From positions 1-64,000 of the forward strand of contig NZ_JAFEIF010000051.1 in assembly GCF_017848645.1 (NCBI RefSeq): DNA of 64,000 nucleotides, read 5' to 3'. Shown here one piece after another: positions 8,150 to 16,477 of this stretch. This stretch comes from Limnohabitans sp. (GTDB lineage: Bacteria > Pseudomonadota > Gammaproteobacteria > Burkholderiales > Burkholderiaceae_C). Each line of letters starts with the position of its first letter. The first letter of the stretch is position 1. The translations under genes and the position numbers were made by a program. The notes below the pieces were generated by a model, which saw nothing but the letters and a program-made list of their open reading frames with translations, ran no database searches and was not told the DNA's origin.

Positions 8150-9079
8150 TCAGAGTTTAGGGCGCGGCACGACATCGGTGATGCCGTTGTCTGTGCCGGG
8201 CTGCCCGCCTTCGAGGCGGGCAGCGGCATGCGGCGAAGCGGCAACAGGCGCTGCGGCCAGGACCTCGTCCACGGCCGCTTGCCGGGGCTCACCTCGCAGG
8301 GCCTGCAGAGCGGCCAGGCCGAAATGCGCAAACCACAACGAAGAAAAGGCGAACACCAGGGTGTAAATCCAGATGGCCACGGGCACCAAAATCACAAAGG
8401 CTGCGGCAAACAAGGCCCCCGAGGCCCACACCAGGCTGGGCGCTGCGCCCATGAGGCCCGTGACCAAGCCCATGGCCAAAAAGCTCATGCGGTGGCGGGC
8501 CATGAGGGTGTGGCGTTCGTCGGCACTGGCAAATTCGGCCAGCACGTCAAACGCCATGACGCGGTAAGTGAGCCAGCCCCAGATGAAAGCGGGCAGCACC
8601 AGGGCCAGGGGCGGCACCAGCCACATGGGCAAAGTCAGCACCAGCGCCCCCAGCGCCAGCACCAGCGAGAAAAAAGTCCACCACAGGCTCAACAGCAAAC
8701 TGCCGCCGTGCTTGCGCTGCAAACCGGCAAAACGCCGCTCGGCCACCATGCGGGTCAGAGACGGGGTCATCATGAACGACACCGCCAGCAAGGACGCCAC
8801 CACCACCAAGGGCGTGAACGCAAAAATCACAAGCAAGGGGGCCACCACGGTTTTGAGGTTGGCCAAGCCCACGCCCTCAAACCAGCGCCAAATGGTGTCC
8901 AGCCAGGCGCTGGCATCGAGCCAGCCCCGCACAAAAGTCACAGCCGTGTCCCAGTACAGATAGCCCAACAACCAGGACAGCGCCACGATCAGCACCAAGG
9001 GCAAGACCGACAACCCGATCACCCGGGGGTACAGGCAATACACGGCCGCGCGCCAAAAGGAATCGATCAGGAGTTTCAT
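8150..9079 (-). CDS. EI24 / CysZ-like integral membrane protein
   Basis: A 309-aa multi-pass inner-membrane protein. Strongly hydrophobic stretches lie near residues 17-40, 65-95, 115-165 and 190-240 (for example GLSVLPLVLIVALSWLLGYL). The layout and length fit the EI24 domain family, whose enteric member CysZ is a sulfate permease; whether this one moves sulfate cannot be told. The open frame runs another 104 codons upstream into the desaturase gene, but ATG 9079 gives the natural MKLLIDSFWRA start. It lies 28 bases after the desaturase stop and 52 before the CinA-type gene. Confidence 0.82.
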   Translation of the reverse strand: MKLLIDSFWRAAVYCLYPRVIGLSVLPLVLIVALSWLLGYLYWDTAVTFVRGWLDASAWLDTIWRWFEGVGLANLKTVVAPLLVIFAFTPLVVVASLLAVSFMMTPSLTRMVAERRFAGLQRKHGGSLLLSLWWTFFSLVLALGALVLTLPMWLVPPLALVLPAFIWGWLTYRVMAFDVLAEFASADERHTLMARHRMSFLAMGLVTGLMGAAPSLVWASGALFAAAFVILVPVAIWIYTLVFAFSSLWFAHFGLAALQALRGEPRQAAVDEVLAAAPVAASPHAAARLEGGQPGTDNGITDVVPRPKL

Positions 9080-9107
9080 GGGGGAAAGCTTAACCCAAGC
9101 CAACCCT

Positions 9108-10070
9108 TCAAGCCCGCCCGAACAGCCGCAGCACACCCAGCCACTGCTGCGCCCAAAAGCCCTGTCCGTAATCGCGGCCTTTTTCCACCTGATCGCGGAT
9201 GCCCGTGGGGTCGTAACGCAGCGTGAAATCGGCGGTGCCAAACAACATGTCCCACCAGGGCAAGAGCACGCCGTAGTTGCAGCCACCCAAGCGCCGCTGA
9301 CCTTGGCGCTCGGTCTCGTGGCCGATGCCGATGCTGTGGTGCAGGCGGTGAAAACGCGGGCTGACCCACAGCCGCTCGCCGATGCGGCCAAACCAGAGGC
9401 GCACGTTGGCGTGCTGGAAGTTCTCGCTCAACTGGCCCAGCGCCACCAAGGCCACAAACTGCCCCGGCCCCACCCCGACCAACACCGCCACCACCGACAG
9501 GGCCAGGCTGGTCAGCACGTCGTCGAGCAGGTGGTTGCGGTTGTCCGACCACATGGTCATCTGGCGCTGCGAATGGTGCAGGCTGTGCAGGGCCCACCAA
9601 CGCGGCAGCTGGTGCTGGCCCCGGTGCAGCCAGTAGTTCACAAAATCAAACACCAGCAGGTAAATCAAAAAGCTGACCCAGGCCACATCGCTGACACCGG
9701 GCCAGATCTGGTCGAGGTGCCAGGTGGGGGCGCCCAAGCCACGCAAGCTGCCCCAGGCTTGTTCAAAAAGCCAGTCAAAGGAGAAAAACATGGCCAGCTT
9801 GAACAGGCCCAGGCGATGGATCAGGGTGTAGGCCACGTCCACCCGCACGGCGCGGGGGTCGTGCAGCGGCTCGGCCGGCCAGCGCCGCTGCATCGGGCCG
9901 AGCACCGTGAGCAAGACCGCGATTTGCAGCAAACCCACCACCAGCCAGCCCGTGCCTTCGTAGGCTTTGTCCAGCAAATGGGCCTGCCCCGAGGCAAACA
10001 CCAAGGGCTGGACCACCGCCTCGAACAGGCTTTGCTGCAAAAAAGAAAAAGCGTCAATCAGGCTGTCCAT
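9108..10070 (-). CDS. Sterol desaturase / fatty acid hydroxylase family protein
   Basis: A 320-aa membrane-bound di-iron enzyme of the FA_hydroxylase superfamily, which hydroxylates or desaturates lipids. The histidine clusters that bind iron are visible: HRGQH, HSLHHSQ and HRLHHS, separated by hydrophobic segments (for example WVSFLIYLLVFDFVNYW just before the first). Substrate in bacteria is usually unknown. Start ATG 10070 is six bases from the stop of the polysaccharide deacetylase gene, so the two are likely co-transcribed. Confidence 0.88.
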   Translation of the reverse strand: MDSLIDAFSFLQQSLFEAVVQPLVFASGQAHLLDKAYEGTGWLVVGLLQIAVLLTVLGPMQRRWPAEPLHDPRAVRVDVAYTLIHRLGLFKLAMFFSFDWLFEQAWGSLRGLGAPTWHLDQIWPGVSDVAWVSFLIYLLVFDFVNYWLHRGQHQLPRWWALHSLHHSQRQMTMWSDNRNHLLDDVLTSLALSVVAVLVGVGPGQFVALVALGQLSENFQHANVRLWFGRIGERLWVSPRFHRLHHSIGIGHETERQGQRRLGGCNYGVLLPWWDMLFGTADFTLRYDPTGIRDQVEKGRDYGQGFWAQQWLGVLRLFGRA

Positions 10071-10076
10071 GGCGTG

Positions 10077-10970
10077 TCAGGATCGGGGCTGGGGCATGGA
10101 TTGTGCGGGGGAAGGCGCCAGCTGCAGGGGCTGCTGGCGCACCCAATCGCGGTATTGAGGGTGCTCGCGCAAGGTGGCAAAGCACAGACCCCGGGCCTTG
10201 AGGCCCACGATCAAAGGCTCCAGCACAGCCGGGGCCCACGGGTCCTGGCGCGACCAGATGCCCAGGTGGGCCATCAGGATGTCGCCAGGCCGAATGTTTT
10301 TCAGGGCTTTTTGCAGCAAATGGGCGTTGCTGTAGCGCTCGCTGGGCAGCTCGTCACCCAAGAAACCCGCATCCGCCCAGCCCACATGCGCAAAGCCGCA
10401 TTGCCGGGCCGTTTCCAGCAAACGGGCCGAGGTTTTGCCGCCGGGTGCGCGAAACAAAGGCAAAGGCGCTTGACCGGTCAGGGCCTGCAAACGGCTGGCG
10501 GCCCGGCGCAGGTTGTCGCAATACTGTGGGGCACTCCACAGCAGGTTTTGACCGGCCTGCTGGCCCGCGCTGGGGCGGATGCGAAAGCGCACATCACCCG
10601 GGCCATCGAGGTCGGCGCGCCAATAAGCGTGGTCCCAGGTGTGCGAGGCAAAGGCATGGCCTTCGGTCCCCCGTGCCCGCCACCAGGCGGCCCAGTGCTC
10701 GCCCAAGGAGCCGTCGCCTTGCTGGGTTTTTTCATGCGCGGCAAAAAAAGTCACCTGCACCTTGTGGCGCTGCAGCACGTCGGCAATCAGCGGGGCCGTG
10801 CCCATGTGGCCGGTGTCAAACGTCAGGTAGACCGGGCGGGTGCAGGTGGCAGGTTCTAACGGGGTTTGAGCTGGGGTTTGCGCCTGTGCCGTGCCAAGGC
10901 CTAAGGCGCACAGCGCCAACCAGCCAGCGGCCAGCCGCAGGCTTGGGCAGGCCTCAGTTGCGCGGCGCAT
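10077..10970 (-). CDS. Polysaccharide deacetylase (NodB fold), secreted
   Basis: A 297-aa protein with a signal peptide (residues 1-30, ending GTAQA). The NodB domain keeps the metal triad Asp52 (TFDTGHMG), His110 and His114 (SHTWDH) and the RAPGGK motif, but the usual catalytic-base Asp of TFDDG is replaced by Thr53. That substitution recurs in some betaproteobacterial subfamilies as I recall, but may change activity. It should act on an acetylated sugar in the periplasm. The start overlaps the stop of the upstream beta-propeller gene by 17 bases. Confidence 0.85.
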   Translation of the reverse strand: MRRATEACPSLRLAAGWLALCALGLGTAQAQTPAQTPLEPATCTRPVYLTFDTGHMGTAPLIADVLQRHKVQVTFFAAHEKTQQGDGSLGEHWAAWWRARGTEGHAFASHTWDHAYWRADLDGPGDVRFRIRPSAGQQAGQNLLWSAPQYCDNLRRAASRLQALTGQAPLPLFRAPGGKTSARLLETARQCGFAHVGWADAGFLGDELPSERYSNAHLLQKALKNIRPGDILMAHLGIWSRQDPWAPAVLEPLIVGLKARGLCFATLREHPQYRDWVRQQPLQLAPSPAQSMPQPRS

Positions 10971-11943
10971 GGTCCAAGGTCCAAACCCCGTGGGGCGACT
11001 TGCCCACCGGCACTTGCTTGACCAGCTTGCGCGAGGCGATGTCGACCACGCTCAGTTTGCGCGACCAACGCGAGGCCACCAAGATCAGCTTGCCGTCTGC
11101 GGTGATGTCCAGGCAGTCCGGGCCTGAAGGACCCGGCAATTGCGCCACCACTTTCCAGTCGATGAAGTCAATTTGGCTGATGGTGTTGGCCACACGGTTG
11201 CTCACAAACACATGGCGTTTGTCACCCAAAGCCCGAAAGGCATGCGCCCCTTTGCCCGTGGGAATCTTCTTGAACAAACGGGGCTTGGGGCCGCTGATGT
11301 CGTACACCTCGACCCCATCGCCCCCGGTCAAGCCCACCAACAGGTGCTTGTCGTCGGGCGTGCCGTACACATCGGCGGGCACAGAGCCGACCGATGTGCG
11401 CGAGGTCAGGGTTTGGGTGCTCAGGTCAATCGAGACGATCTCGTTGCTGTCTTGCATGCTCACCCAGACGGTCTGGCTGCGGCTGTCGATCCACAGGTGG
11501 CTGGGCGTTTTGCCGGTGGCGATGCGTTTGGACAAATGCACGTTTTGGCCGTCCCAGCGGTAAATGTCCACATGGTTCAAACGGTTGGCGGCCGTGACGA
11601 ACCACTTCATGTCCGGCGAAAAACGCAGGTGGTAAGGGTCCAGAATACCGGTCACCGTGCGCTGCACTTGCGCGGTGCGCGGGTCGATGAAGGTCAGGGA
11701 GTCGCTCATGGCGTTGGCCACAATGAGCGATTTTTCATCCGGCGTCAAATAAAGATGGTGCGGCTCTTTGCCCGTCGGGATGCGTTTTTTTTCGGTCCAG
11801 GTCACCGGATCGATCACACTCACGTTGCCGTCGAGCGAATTGAGCACAAAAACGGGCGCTGGTGAATTGGCCATCACTGAATTAGCCAAAAACACCAAAT
11901 AAATCAGAACTAAAAATTTGGAAAATGGAAAAAAACGAATCAC
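10954..11943 (-). CDS. YncE/YVTN-type periplasmic beta-propeller protein
   Basis: A 329-aa protein with a signal peptide (about 1-25, FLVLIYLVFLANSVMA). The rest is six to seven repeats of the YVTN type, seen as recurring blocks such as SVIDPVTWTEKKRIPTGKEPHHLYLTPD, with PTGK/ATGK/PVGK turns at about 45-residue intervals. Such propellers bind ligands or DNA or scaffold partners; the role here is unknown. The start is GTG 11943 with only a weak ribosome-binding site. It is the first gene of a run with deacetylase, desaturase, EI24 and CinA-type genes, and diverges from a hydrolase gene 54 bases away. Confidence 0.82.
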   Translation of the reverse strand: MIRFFPFSKFLVLIYLVFLANSVMANSPAPVFVLNSLDGNVSVIDPVTWTEKKRIPTGKEPHHLYLTPDEKSLIVANAMSDSLTFIDPRTAQVQRTVTGILDPYHLRFSPDMKWFVTAANRLNHVDIYRWDGQNVHLSKRIATGKTPSHLWIDSRSQTVWVSMQDSNEIVSIDLSTQTLTSRTSVGSVPADVYGTPDDKHLLVGLTGGDGVEVYDISGPKPRLFKKIPTGKGAHAFRALGDKRHVFVSNRVANTISQIDFIDWKVVAQLPGPSGPDCLDITADGKLILVASRWSRKLSVVDIASRKLVKQVPVGKSPHGVWTLDHAPRN

Positions 11944-11997
11944 TTAGGACTTTCAAAATCGCGCCTAAGTGTAATCGGCCCACCCTCAGGATTTCAG

Positions 11998-12825
11998 ATG
12001 CAAACTCCCCGCGTTCAAAAAATAAACATCCAGGGCATCGGGCTGGAAACCCTGCGCATCGCCGCGCCCGTGGGTGCCAATGGCCCGACCCTTGTTTTTT
12101 TGCACGAAGGCCTGGGCAGCGTGCGCATGTGGCGCGACTGGCCAGAGCGCTTGTGCGCCCAACTGGGGTGTGCGGGCCTGGTGTATTCGCGCCAGGGTTA
12201 TGGCCAGTCCGACCCCGTGCCCGATGTGCGCGGTCCCTCTGGCCAGGTGGATGGGCAGCGGCATGGGCGTTTGCTGCCCGACTACATGCACCGCGAAGCC
12301 TTCGAGGTCTTGCCCGCCTTGCTGCAGGCCTTGGGCATCGAGCGGCCCGTGCTGCTTGGGCATTCGGACGGGGGCACCATCGCCTTGCTCCATGCCAGCC
12401 GTTTCAAGGTGCGCGGCTGCATCGTCATGGCCCCGCACGTCATGGTGGAGCCCATGTCGCTGCAGGCCATTGCACAAGCCCGCCAGGCCTTTGAGCAAGG
12501 GGCCTTGCGCGAGCGACTGGCCGCCTACCACGCCGATGTGGACTGCGCTTTTTGGCAATGGAACGAGGTGTGGCTGAGTCCGGCTTTTGCCAGTTTTGAC
12601 ATCCGCGCCGACTTGGCCGACATCCAGGCACCGCTGCTGGCCATCCAGGGCGTGGACGACCCTTACGGCAGCCTGGTCCAGATCGAGGACATCGCCCAAG
12701 CCGTGCCCCACACCCGTTTGGTTACGCTGCCCGCCTGCGGCCATTCTCCGCACCGCGACCAGCCTGAAGCCGTGGCACAGGCCGTGTCCGACTTCATGGC
12801 CAGCCTGGCCAGCCATCGGCCCTGA
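11998..12825 (+). CDS. Alpha/beta hydrolase
   Basis: A 275-aa cytoplasmic alpha/beta-fold hydrolase. The oxyanion segment is HEGLGSVRMW, the nucleophile elbow is GHSDGG (Ser about residue 123), the acid is probably Asp in QGVDDPYG and the base is His in ACGHSPH. GHSDGG is shared with a group of small esterases and hydrolases of unsettled substrate. A clear AGGA ribosome-binding site precedes ATG 11998. It is divergent from the beta-propeller gene and convergent with rsuA. Confidence 0.85.
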   Translation: MQTPRVQKINIQGIGLETLRIAAPVGANGPTLVFLHEGLGSVRMWRDWPERLCAQLGCAGLVYSRQGYGQSDPVPDVRGPSGQVDGQRHGRLLPDYMHREAFEVLPALLQALGIERPVLLGHSDGGTIALLHASRFKVRGCIVMAPHVMVEPMSLQAIAQARQAFEQGALRERLAAYHADVDCAFWQWNEVWLSPAFASFDIRADLADIQAPLLAIQGVDDPYGSLVQIEDIAQAVPHTRLVTLPACGHSPHRDQPEAVAQAVSDFMASLASHRP

Positions 12826-12848
12826 AGGCCGCACAGAAAGACGTCAAC

Positions 12849-13592
12849 TCAGGGCTTGAGCGCCGCCAAATCCGATGGCGTCAAAAAGCGCCACTGACCG
12901 GGGGCCAGATCGCCCAACACCAGACCACCGATTTGTGAGCGGTGCAAGGCCTCGACCCGGTTGCCCACGGCAGCCACCATGCGCTTGACCTGGTGGTATT
13001 TGCCCTCGGTCAGTGTGAGTCGAAGGTGCAGCTCGCTCACCGCCTCACAGGCCGCCGCCTTGACCGGCTGGGGGTCGTCGTCCAGCACCACCCCGCTCAG
13101 CAGCTTTTGCACCATCTCGGGCGTGATCGGGTGCTTGGTGGTGACCTCATAGACTTTGGGAACATGGTGTTTGGGCGAGCTCATTTTGTGGATGAACTGG
13201 CCGTCATCGGTCAGCAGCAGAAGGCCGGTGGTGTCCTGGTCGAGTCGGCCCACGGCCTGCACGCCCTGCACCGCCGCTTTTTTCGGGCGCTGGCGCAAAG
13301 GCGCGGGCAGCAAGGTGTAGATGCTCGGCCAGGTCGAGGGTTTTTGCGAACACTCGGTGCCTGCGGGCTTGTGCAGCAGCACGTAGGCTTTGTCCAAGTA
13401 GGGCCACTCGGTGCCTTGCACCGTGAAGTGCAGGCCCTCCAGGTCGAAAAATTCACCCGCGTCGGTGACGGTTTGGCCCTGCACTTGCACATGGCCTTGC
13501 TGGACCAGGCCTGCGCACACGCGGCGGGTGCCAAAGCCCTGGCTGAACAAGATGTCTTCCAGGCGCATGGGTTTGAGAGGTTTGGCTTTCAT
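12849..13592 (-). CDS. rsuA: 16S rRNA pseudouridine synthase, RsuA family
   Basis: Probably makes pseudouridine in small-subunit rRNA (position 516 in E. coli). From ATG 13592 it is 247 aa: an N-terminal S4 RNA-binding domain (about 10-55) and a catalytic domain with GRLDQDTTGLLLLT, Asp118 being the catalytic aspartate, and the late KYHQVKRMVAAVGN motif. The open frame continues 102 codons further upstream across the next gene, but those codons do not resemble the family. It is divergent from a 97-aa unknown gene 55 bases away. Confidence 0.9.
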   Translation of the reverse strand: MKAKPLKPMRLEDILFSQGFGTRRVCAGLVQQGHVQVQGQTVTDAGEFFDLEGLHFTVQGTEWPYLDKAYVLLHKPAGTECSQKPSTWPSIYTLLPAPLRQRPKKAAVQGVQAVGRLDQDTTGLLLLTDDGQFIHKMSSPKHHVPKVYEVTTKHPITPEMVQKLLSGVVLDDDPQPVKAAACEAVSELHLRLTLTEGKYHQVKRMVAAVGNRVEALHRSQIGGLVLGDLAPGQWRFLTPSDLAALKP

Positions 13593-13647
13593 GGGGCATG
13601 ATTGTCGCCTCGAAACAGACCCCAATCGCTTGCAGGAGACCCGGCCC

Positions 13648-13941
13648 ATGAGTGCTGCCCTTGAAACGCTCGACCGCATGAACACCGCCCTGGCCCAAAG
13701 CCAAAACGGCCAGCTGACGCAAAGCGAGATGATCCGCCTGTGGCGCACCCTGGCCCCCTCCTTGGCGCTGCCCGCACGCTTTGACGAGGTGCTGCACCCT
13801 TTGCTCGACCGCATCGAGGCCAGCGTCTTGTTCAGCGAAGAAAGCTGCTCGTTCAGCCAAAAAGATTTGCTCGCCAGCCTGCAGATGTGGGCCGACAAGG
13901 CGCGCCTGCGGCTGTCCAGCCCAAGCGCTGCCCAGACCTAA
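13648..13941 (+). CDS. Conserved hypothetical small helical protein
   Basis: A 97-aa acidic, mostly helical protein (MSAALETLDRMNTALAQ...). I do not recognise a named domain. Start ATG 13648 has a strong AGGAG ribosome-binding site seven bases upstream, which supports it being real. It ends with a TAA that overlaps the dusC stop on the opposite strand by four bases, and it diverges from rsuA. No signal peptide or membrane segment. Confidence 0.72.
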   Translation: MSAALETLDRMNTALAQSQNGQLTQSEMIRLWRTLAPSLALPARFDEVLHPLLDRIEASVLFSEESCSFSQKDLLASLQMWADKARLRLSSPSAAQT

Positions 13942-14927
13942 AGCGCGGGGGCGAGGTCCCGCGCTGGAGAAGTGTGCAGCGCCAGCCAACGCTCGATGTG
14001 CGCCGCGTCGTGCACCAGACGCAGATCGTCAAAGGCCTGCTGCGCCTCGGGGTAGACCCGGCGCATGTAGTTGAGCCACTGCTTGAGCCGCCCGGCCCGG
14101 TGCCGCGTGGCCACGCGCGCGCTCACGCCCAACCAGAACACCTGCATCAAAGCCACCAAGGTGGACCAGGGCACGCCCTGCCCCGGCGCACGGCCTTGCC
14201 CAGTGGCCAGCTGGTGCGCAATGGCCAGCGCCAGCCCGGGGTCGGTGACCATGCCGCGCCCGATCATCAGGCGGTCACAGCCCGTCACTTCGCGGCAACG
14301 CAGCGCGTCGGCCACCGTCCAGATTTCGCCATTGGCCACGATGGGCAAACGCACATGCTGGCGCAAGTCGGCAATGCGGTCCCAATAAGCGGGCGGGCGG
14401 TAGCCGTGCGCCTTGGTGCGCGCGTGCACCACCAGCTCGCTGGCCCCGGCCGCCTCGATGGCTTGGGCGCAGTCCTCGGCGCGGCTGTCATCGTTGTAGC
14501 CCAGGCGCATCTTGGCCGAGACCGGGATGTGCGCCGGCACCGCCCGGCGCACCGCCGCCACAATCTGCCCCACCAGTTCGGGCTCGTCCAGCAGCACCGC
14601 GCCGCCCCGGTGCTGGTTCACGGTTTTGGCCGGGCACCCAAAGTTCAGGTCAATGCCATGCGGCTGGAGCTCGGCCAAAGCCGCCGCGTTGTCGGCCAGG
14701 CACACCGGGTCCGAACCCAGCAGCTGCACCTTGACCGGCACACCCGCCTTCGTGCGGCTTTGGTTGAGCAGCTCGGGGGCCACCCGAATGAAAGCGCGAC
14801 GCGGCAAGACCGTGTTGGTCACGCGGATGAATTCGGACACGCACTCGTGCACCCCACCGACGCGCGTGAGCACATCGCGCAGCGTGTGGTCGAGCAGCCC
14901 CTCCATGGGGGCCAGCATGATGTGCAT
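13938..14927 (-). CDS. dusC: tRNA-dihydrouridine synthase (DusC-type)
   Basis: An FMN enzyme that reduces uridine to dihydrouridine in tRNA, position 16 if truly DusC. The 329-aa protein starts MHIMLAPMEGLLD (flavin-binding first strand), has the catalytic Cys98 in NFGCPAKTVNQHRGGA, KMRLGYND, and the C-terminal HARTKAHGY and ANGEI motifs. The NFGCPAKTVN form and the short length favour DusC over DusA or DusB. ATG 14918 would trim three residues. It is convergent with the small unknown gene. Confidence 0.9.
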   Translation of the reverse strand: MHIMLAPMEGLLDHTLRDVLTRVGGVHECVSEFIRVTNTVLPRRAFIRVAPELLNQSRTKAGVPVKVQLLGSDPVCLADNAAALAELQPHGIDLNFGCPAKTVNQHRGGAVLLDEPELVGQIVAAVRRAVPAHIPVSAKMRLGYNDDSRAEDCAQAIEAAGASELVVHARTKAHGYRPPAYWDRIADLRQHVRLPIVANGEIWTVADALRCREVTGCDRLMIGRGMVTDPGLALAIAHQLATGQGRAPGQGVPWSTLVALMQVFWLGVSARVATRHRAGRLKQWLNYMRRVYPEAQQAFDDLRLVHDAAHIERWLALHTSPARDLAPAL

Positions 14928-14955
14928 GGTGGGCCTGATAAGTAGGGCTGACCGT

Positions 14956-15474
14956 TCAGCCGAGCTTGCGCTTGAGGCGCACTTCTTCGACCTTCACACC
15001 GCCCAGGGGCACGGTGCGGGCGGTGTTCATCTCGCGCTTGAAGCCGGCCAGGTCATGAAAACGCAAGGTGCGCTCGTGCAGCAGCGGCAGCCACACGGTC
15101 ACGTCGGTGCAGTCCTCGTCTTGAAGGCCTTCGCGGGCGGCGTCCCACAAGGCCAGGCCAATGCCCTGGCCAATGCGGTCGGGCGCGGCGTAGATGGCCC
15201 AGATCTCGCCAGTGGTGTTTTTGCTCTTGGGGTCGCGCGAGCGGTCAAAGCCCACAAAGCCCACGATCTCGCGGCCAGCCACCGCCACCATGACTTGCGG
15301 CTCGCCGTACTCGATGGCCTCTTTCCAGAACGACACGCGTTTGGGCATGGGCGTGGCGTCCCAATGGGCATCGGGCACTTGGCCTGCGTAGGCGGCGCGG
15401 CAGGCGCTCACATGCAATGAGGCTACGGCAGGCGCGTCAGCGAGGGTGGCAAATCGGACTTGGATATCGGACAT
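14956..15474 (-). CDS. GNAT family N-acetyltransferase
   Basis: A 172-aa acyltransferase from ATG 15474 (MSDIQVRFATLADAPAVASLH). The acetyl-CoA-binding motif A appears as IYAAPDRIGQGIGLALWDAA (Q/R-x-x-G-x-G/A form), preceded by the strand EIVGFVGFD. Substrate is unknown. It lies 28 bases upstream of dusC on the same strand and is divergent from the cytochrome genes, with 94 bases between. Confidence 0.87.
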   Translation of the reverse strand: MSDIQVRFATLADAPAVASLHVSACRAAYAGQVPDAHWDATPMPKRVSFWKEAIEYGEPQVMVAVAGREIVGFVGFDRSRDPKSKNTTGEIWAIYAAPDRIGQGIGLALWDAAREGLQDEDCTDVTVWLPLLHERTLRFHDLAGFKREMNTARTVPLGGVKVEEVRLKRKLG

Positions 15475-15568
15475 GGCTTGAACAGATGAGAGGAAAACAA
15501 CGCACTTGGGGCCAAAGGGCTTTCGGCGCAAAACCCGACATTGTCGCCGCATCGGTTATCTTCAAAGC

Positions 15569-16477
15569 ATGAGGATGTTTAAAAGCAGTCAGAATTTCTC
15601 CGCACCCAGGCCCGCCGCCGCCCTGGATCACCCCACCCCAACCCGCTTGCGCCAGCCCAGCGCCTGGTTTGTCAAAGGCCTGTTCAAAGGCTTCTTCAAA
15701 GGCGTTTTTTGGGCCACAGTCGCTTTGGGCGCAGGTCCACTCAGCGCCCAAACCCCTGCCCGTTTTGCCGACGACATGGCCGAGCGCACCCGCGCCTGCA
15801 CCGCCTGCCATGGCGAGCAAGGCCGCGCCGGGCCCGATGGTTATTACCCCCGTCTGGCGGGCAAACCGGCGGGTTACCTGCACAACCAGCTGCGCAATTT
15901 CGCGCAAGGCCGCCGCCACTACGACCTGATGGCCCGCCTGGTCGACCCCTTGACCGATGAATACCTGGGCGAGATGGCGCAGTACTTTGCCAACTTGCAG
16001 CTGCCCTACCCCGCCCCTGCGGCCAACAACGCCATCACGCCCGAGCGCCTGGCCAAAGGCCAGCAACTGGTCACGCAAGGCGACGCCACACGCGGCCTGC
16101 CCGCCTGCACCCAGTGCCACGGCGTGCGCCTGACGGGCGTGCAACCCAACGTGCCGGGGCTCTTGGGCTTGCCACTGGACTACCTGAACGCGCAGCTGGG
16201 CGCCTGGCAAACCGCCCAGCGCCGCGCCCACGCCCCCGACTGCATGGCCGAAATTGTCAAACGCATGCCCGCGCAAGACCTGATCGCCGTGTCCAGTTGG
16301 TTGGCGCGCCAGCCGCTGCCTGCCGACACCCGGCCCGCAGAACGCCCTCCAGCGGGCCCGGCCTTGCCGCAGGCCCTGCGCTGCGGCAGCGCACCCGAAC
16401 TCTCGGCGGAACTCTCGACCAAACCCTCGGCCGCATCTTCGGCTGCGCCCCAAGCCAAGTCCGGGGGCCAACCATGA
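15569..16477 (+). CDS. Diheme c-type cytochrome, exported
   Basis: A 302-aa protein from ATG 15569 with a late, unusually basic export signal (WFVKGLFKGFFKG, then FWATVALGAGPLSAQ). Two heme c sites are visible: C77-TA-C80-H81 and C180-TQ-C183-H184, in two domains typical of cytochrome c4-like proteins. The C-terminus is a Pro/Ala/Ser-rich tail. It overlaps the following triheme cytochrome by four bases (ATGA). An internal ATG at 15575 is an alternative start. It should carry electrons in the periplasm; the donor is not adjacent. Confidence 0.87.
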   Translation: MRMFKSSQNFSAPRPAAALDHPTPTRLRQPSAWFVKGLFKGFFKGVFWATVALGAGPLSAQTPARFADDMAERTRACTACHGEQGRAGPDGYYPRLAGKPAGYLHNQLRNFAQGRRHYDLMARLVDPLTDEYLGEMAQYFANLQLPYPAPAANNAITPERLAKGQQLVTQGDATRGLPACTQCHGVRLTGVQPNVPGLLGLPLDYLNAQLGAWQTAQRRAHAPDCMAEIVKRMPAQDLIAVSSWLARQPLPADTRPAERPPAGPALPQALRCGSAPELSAELSTKPSAASSAAPQAKSGGQP

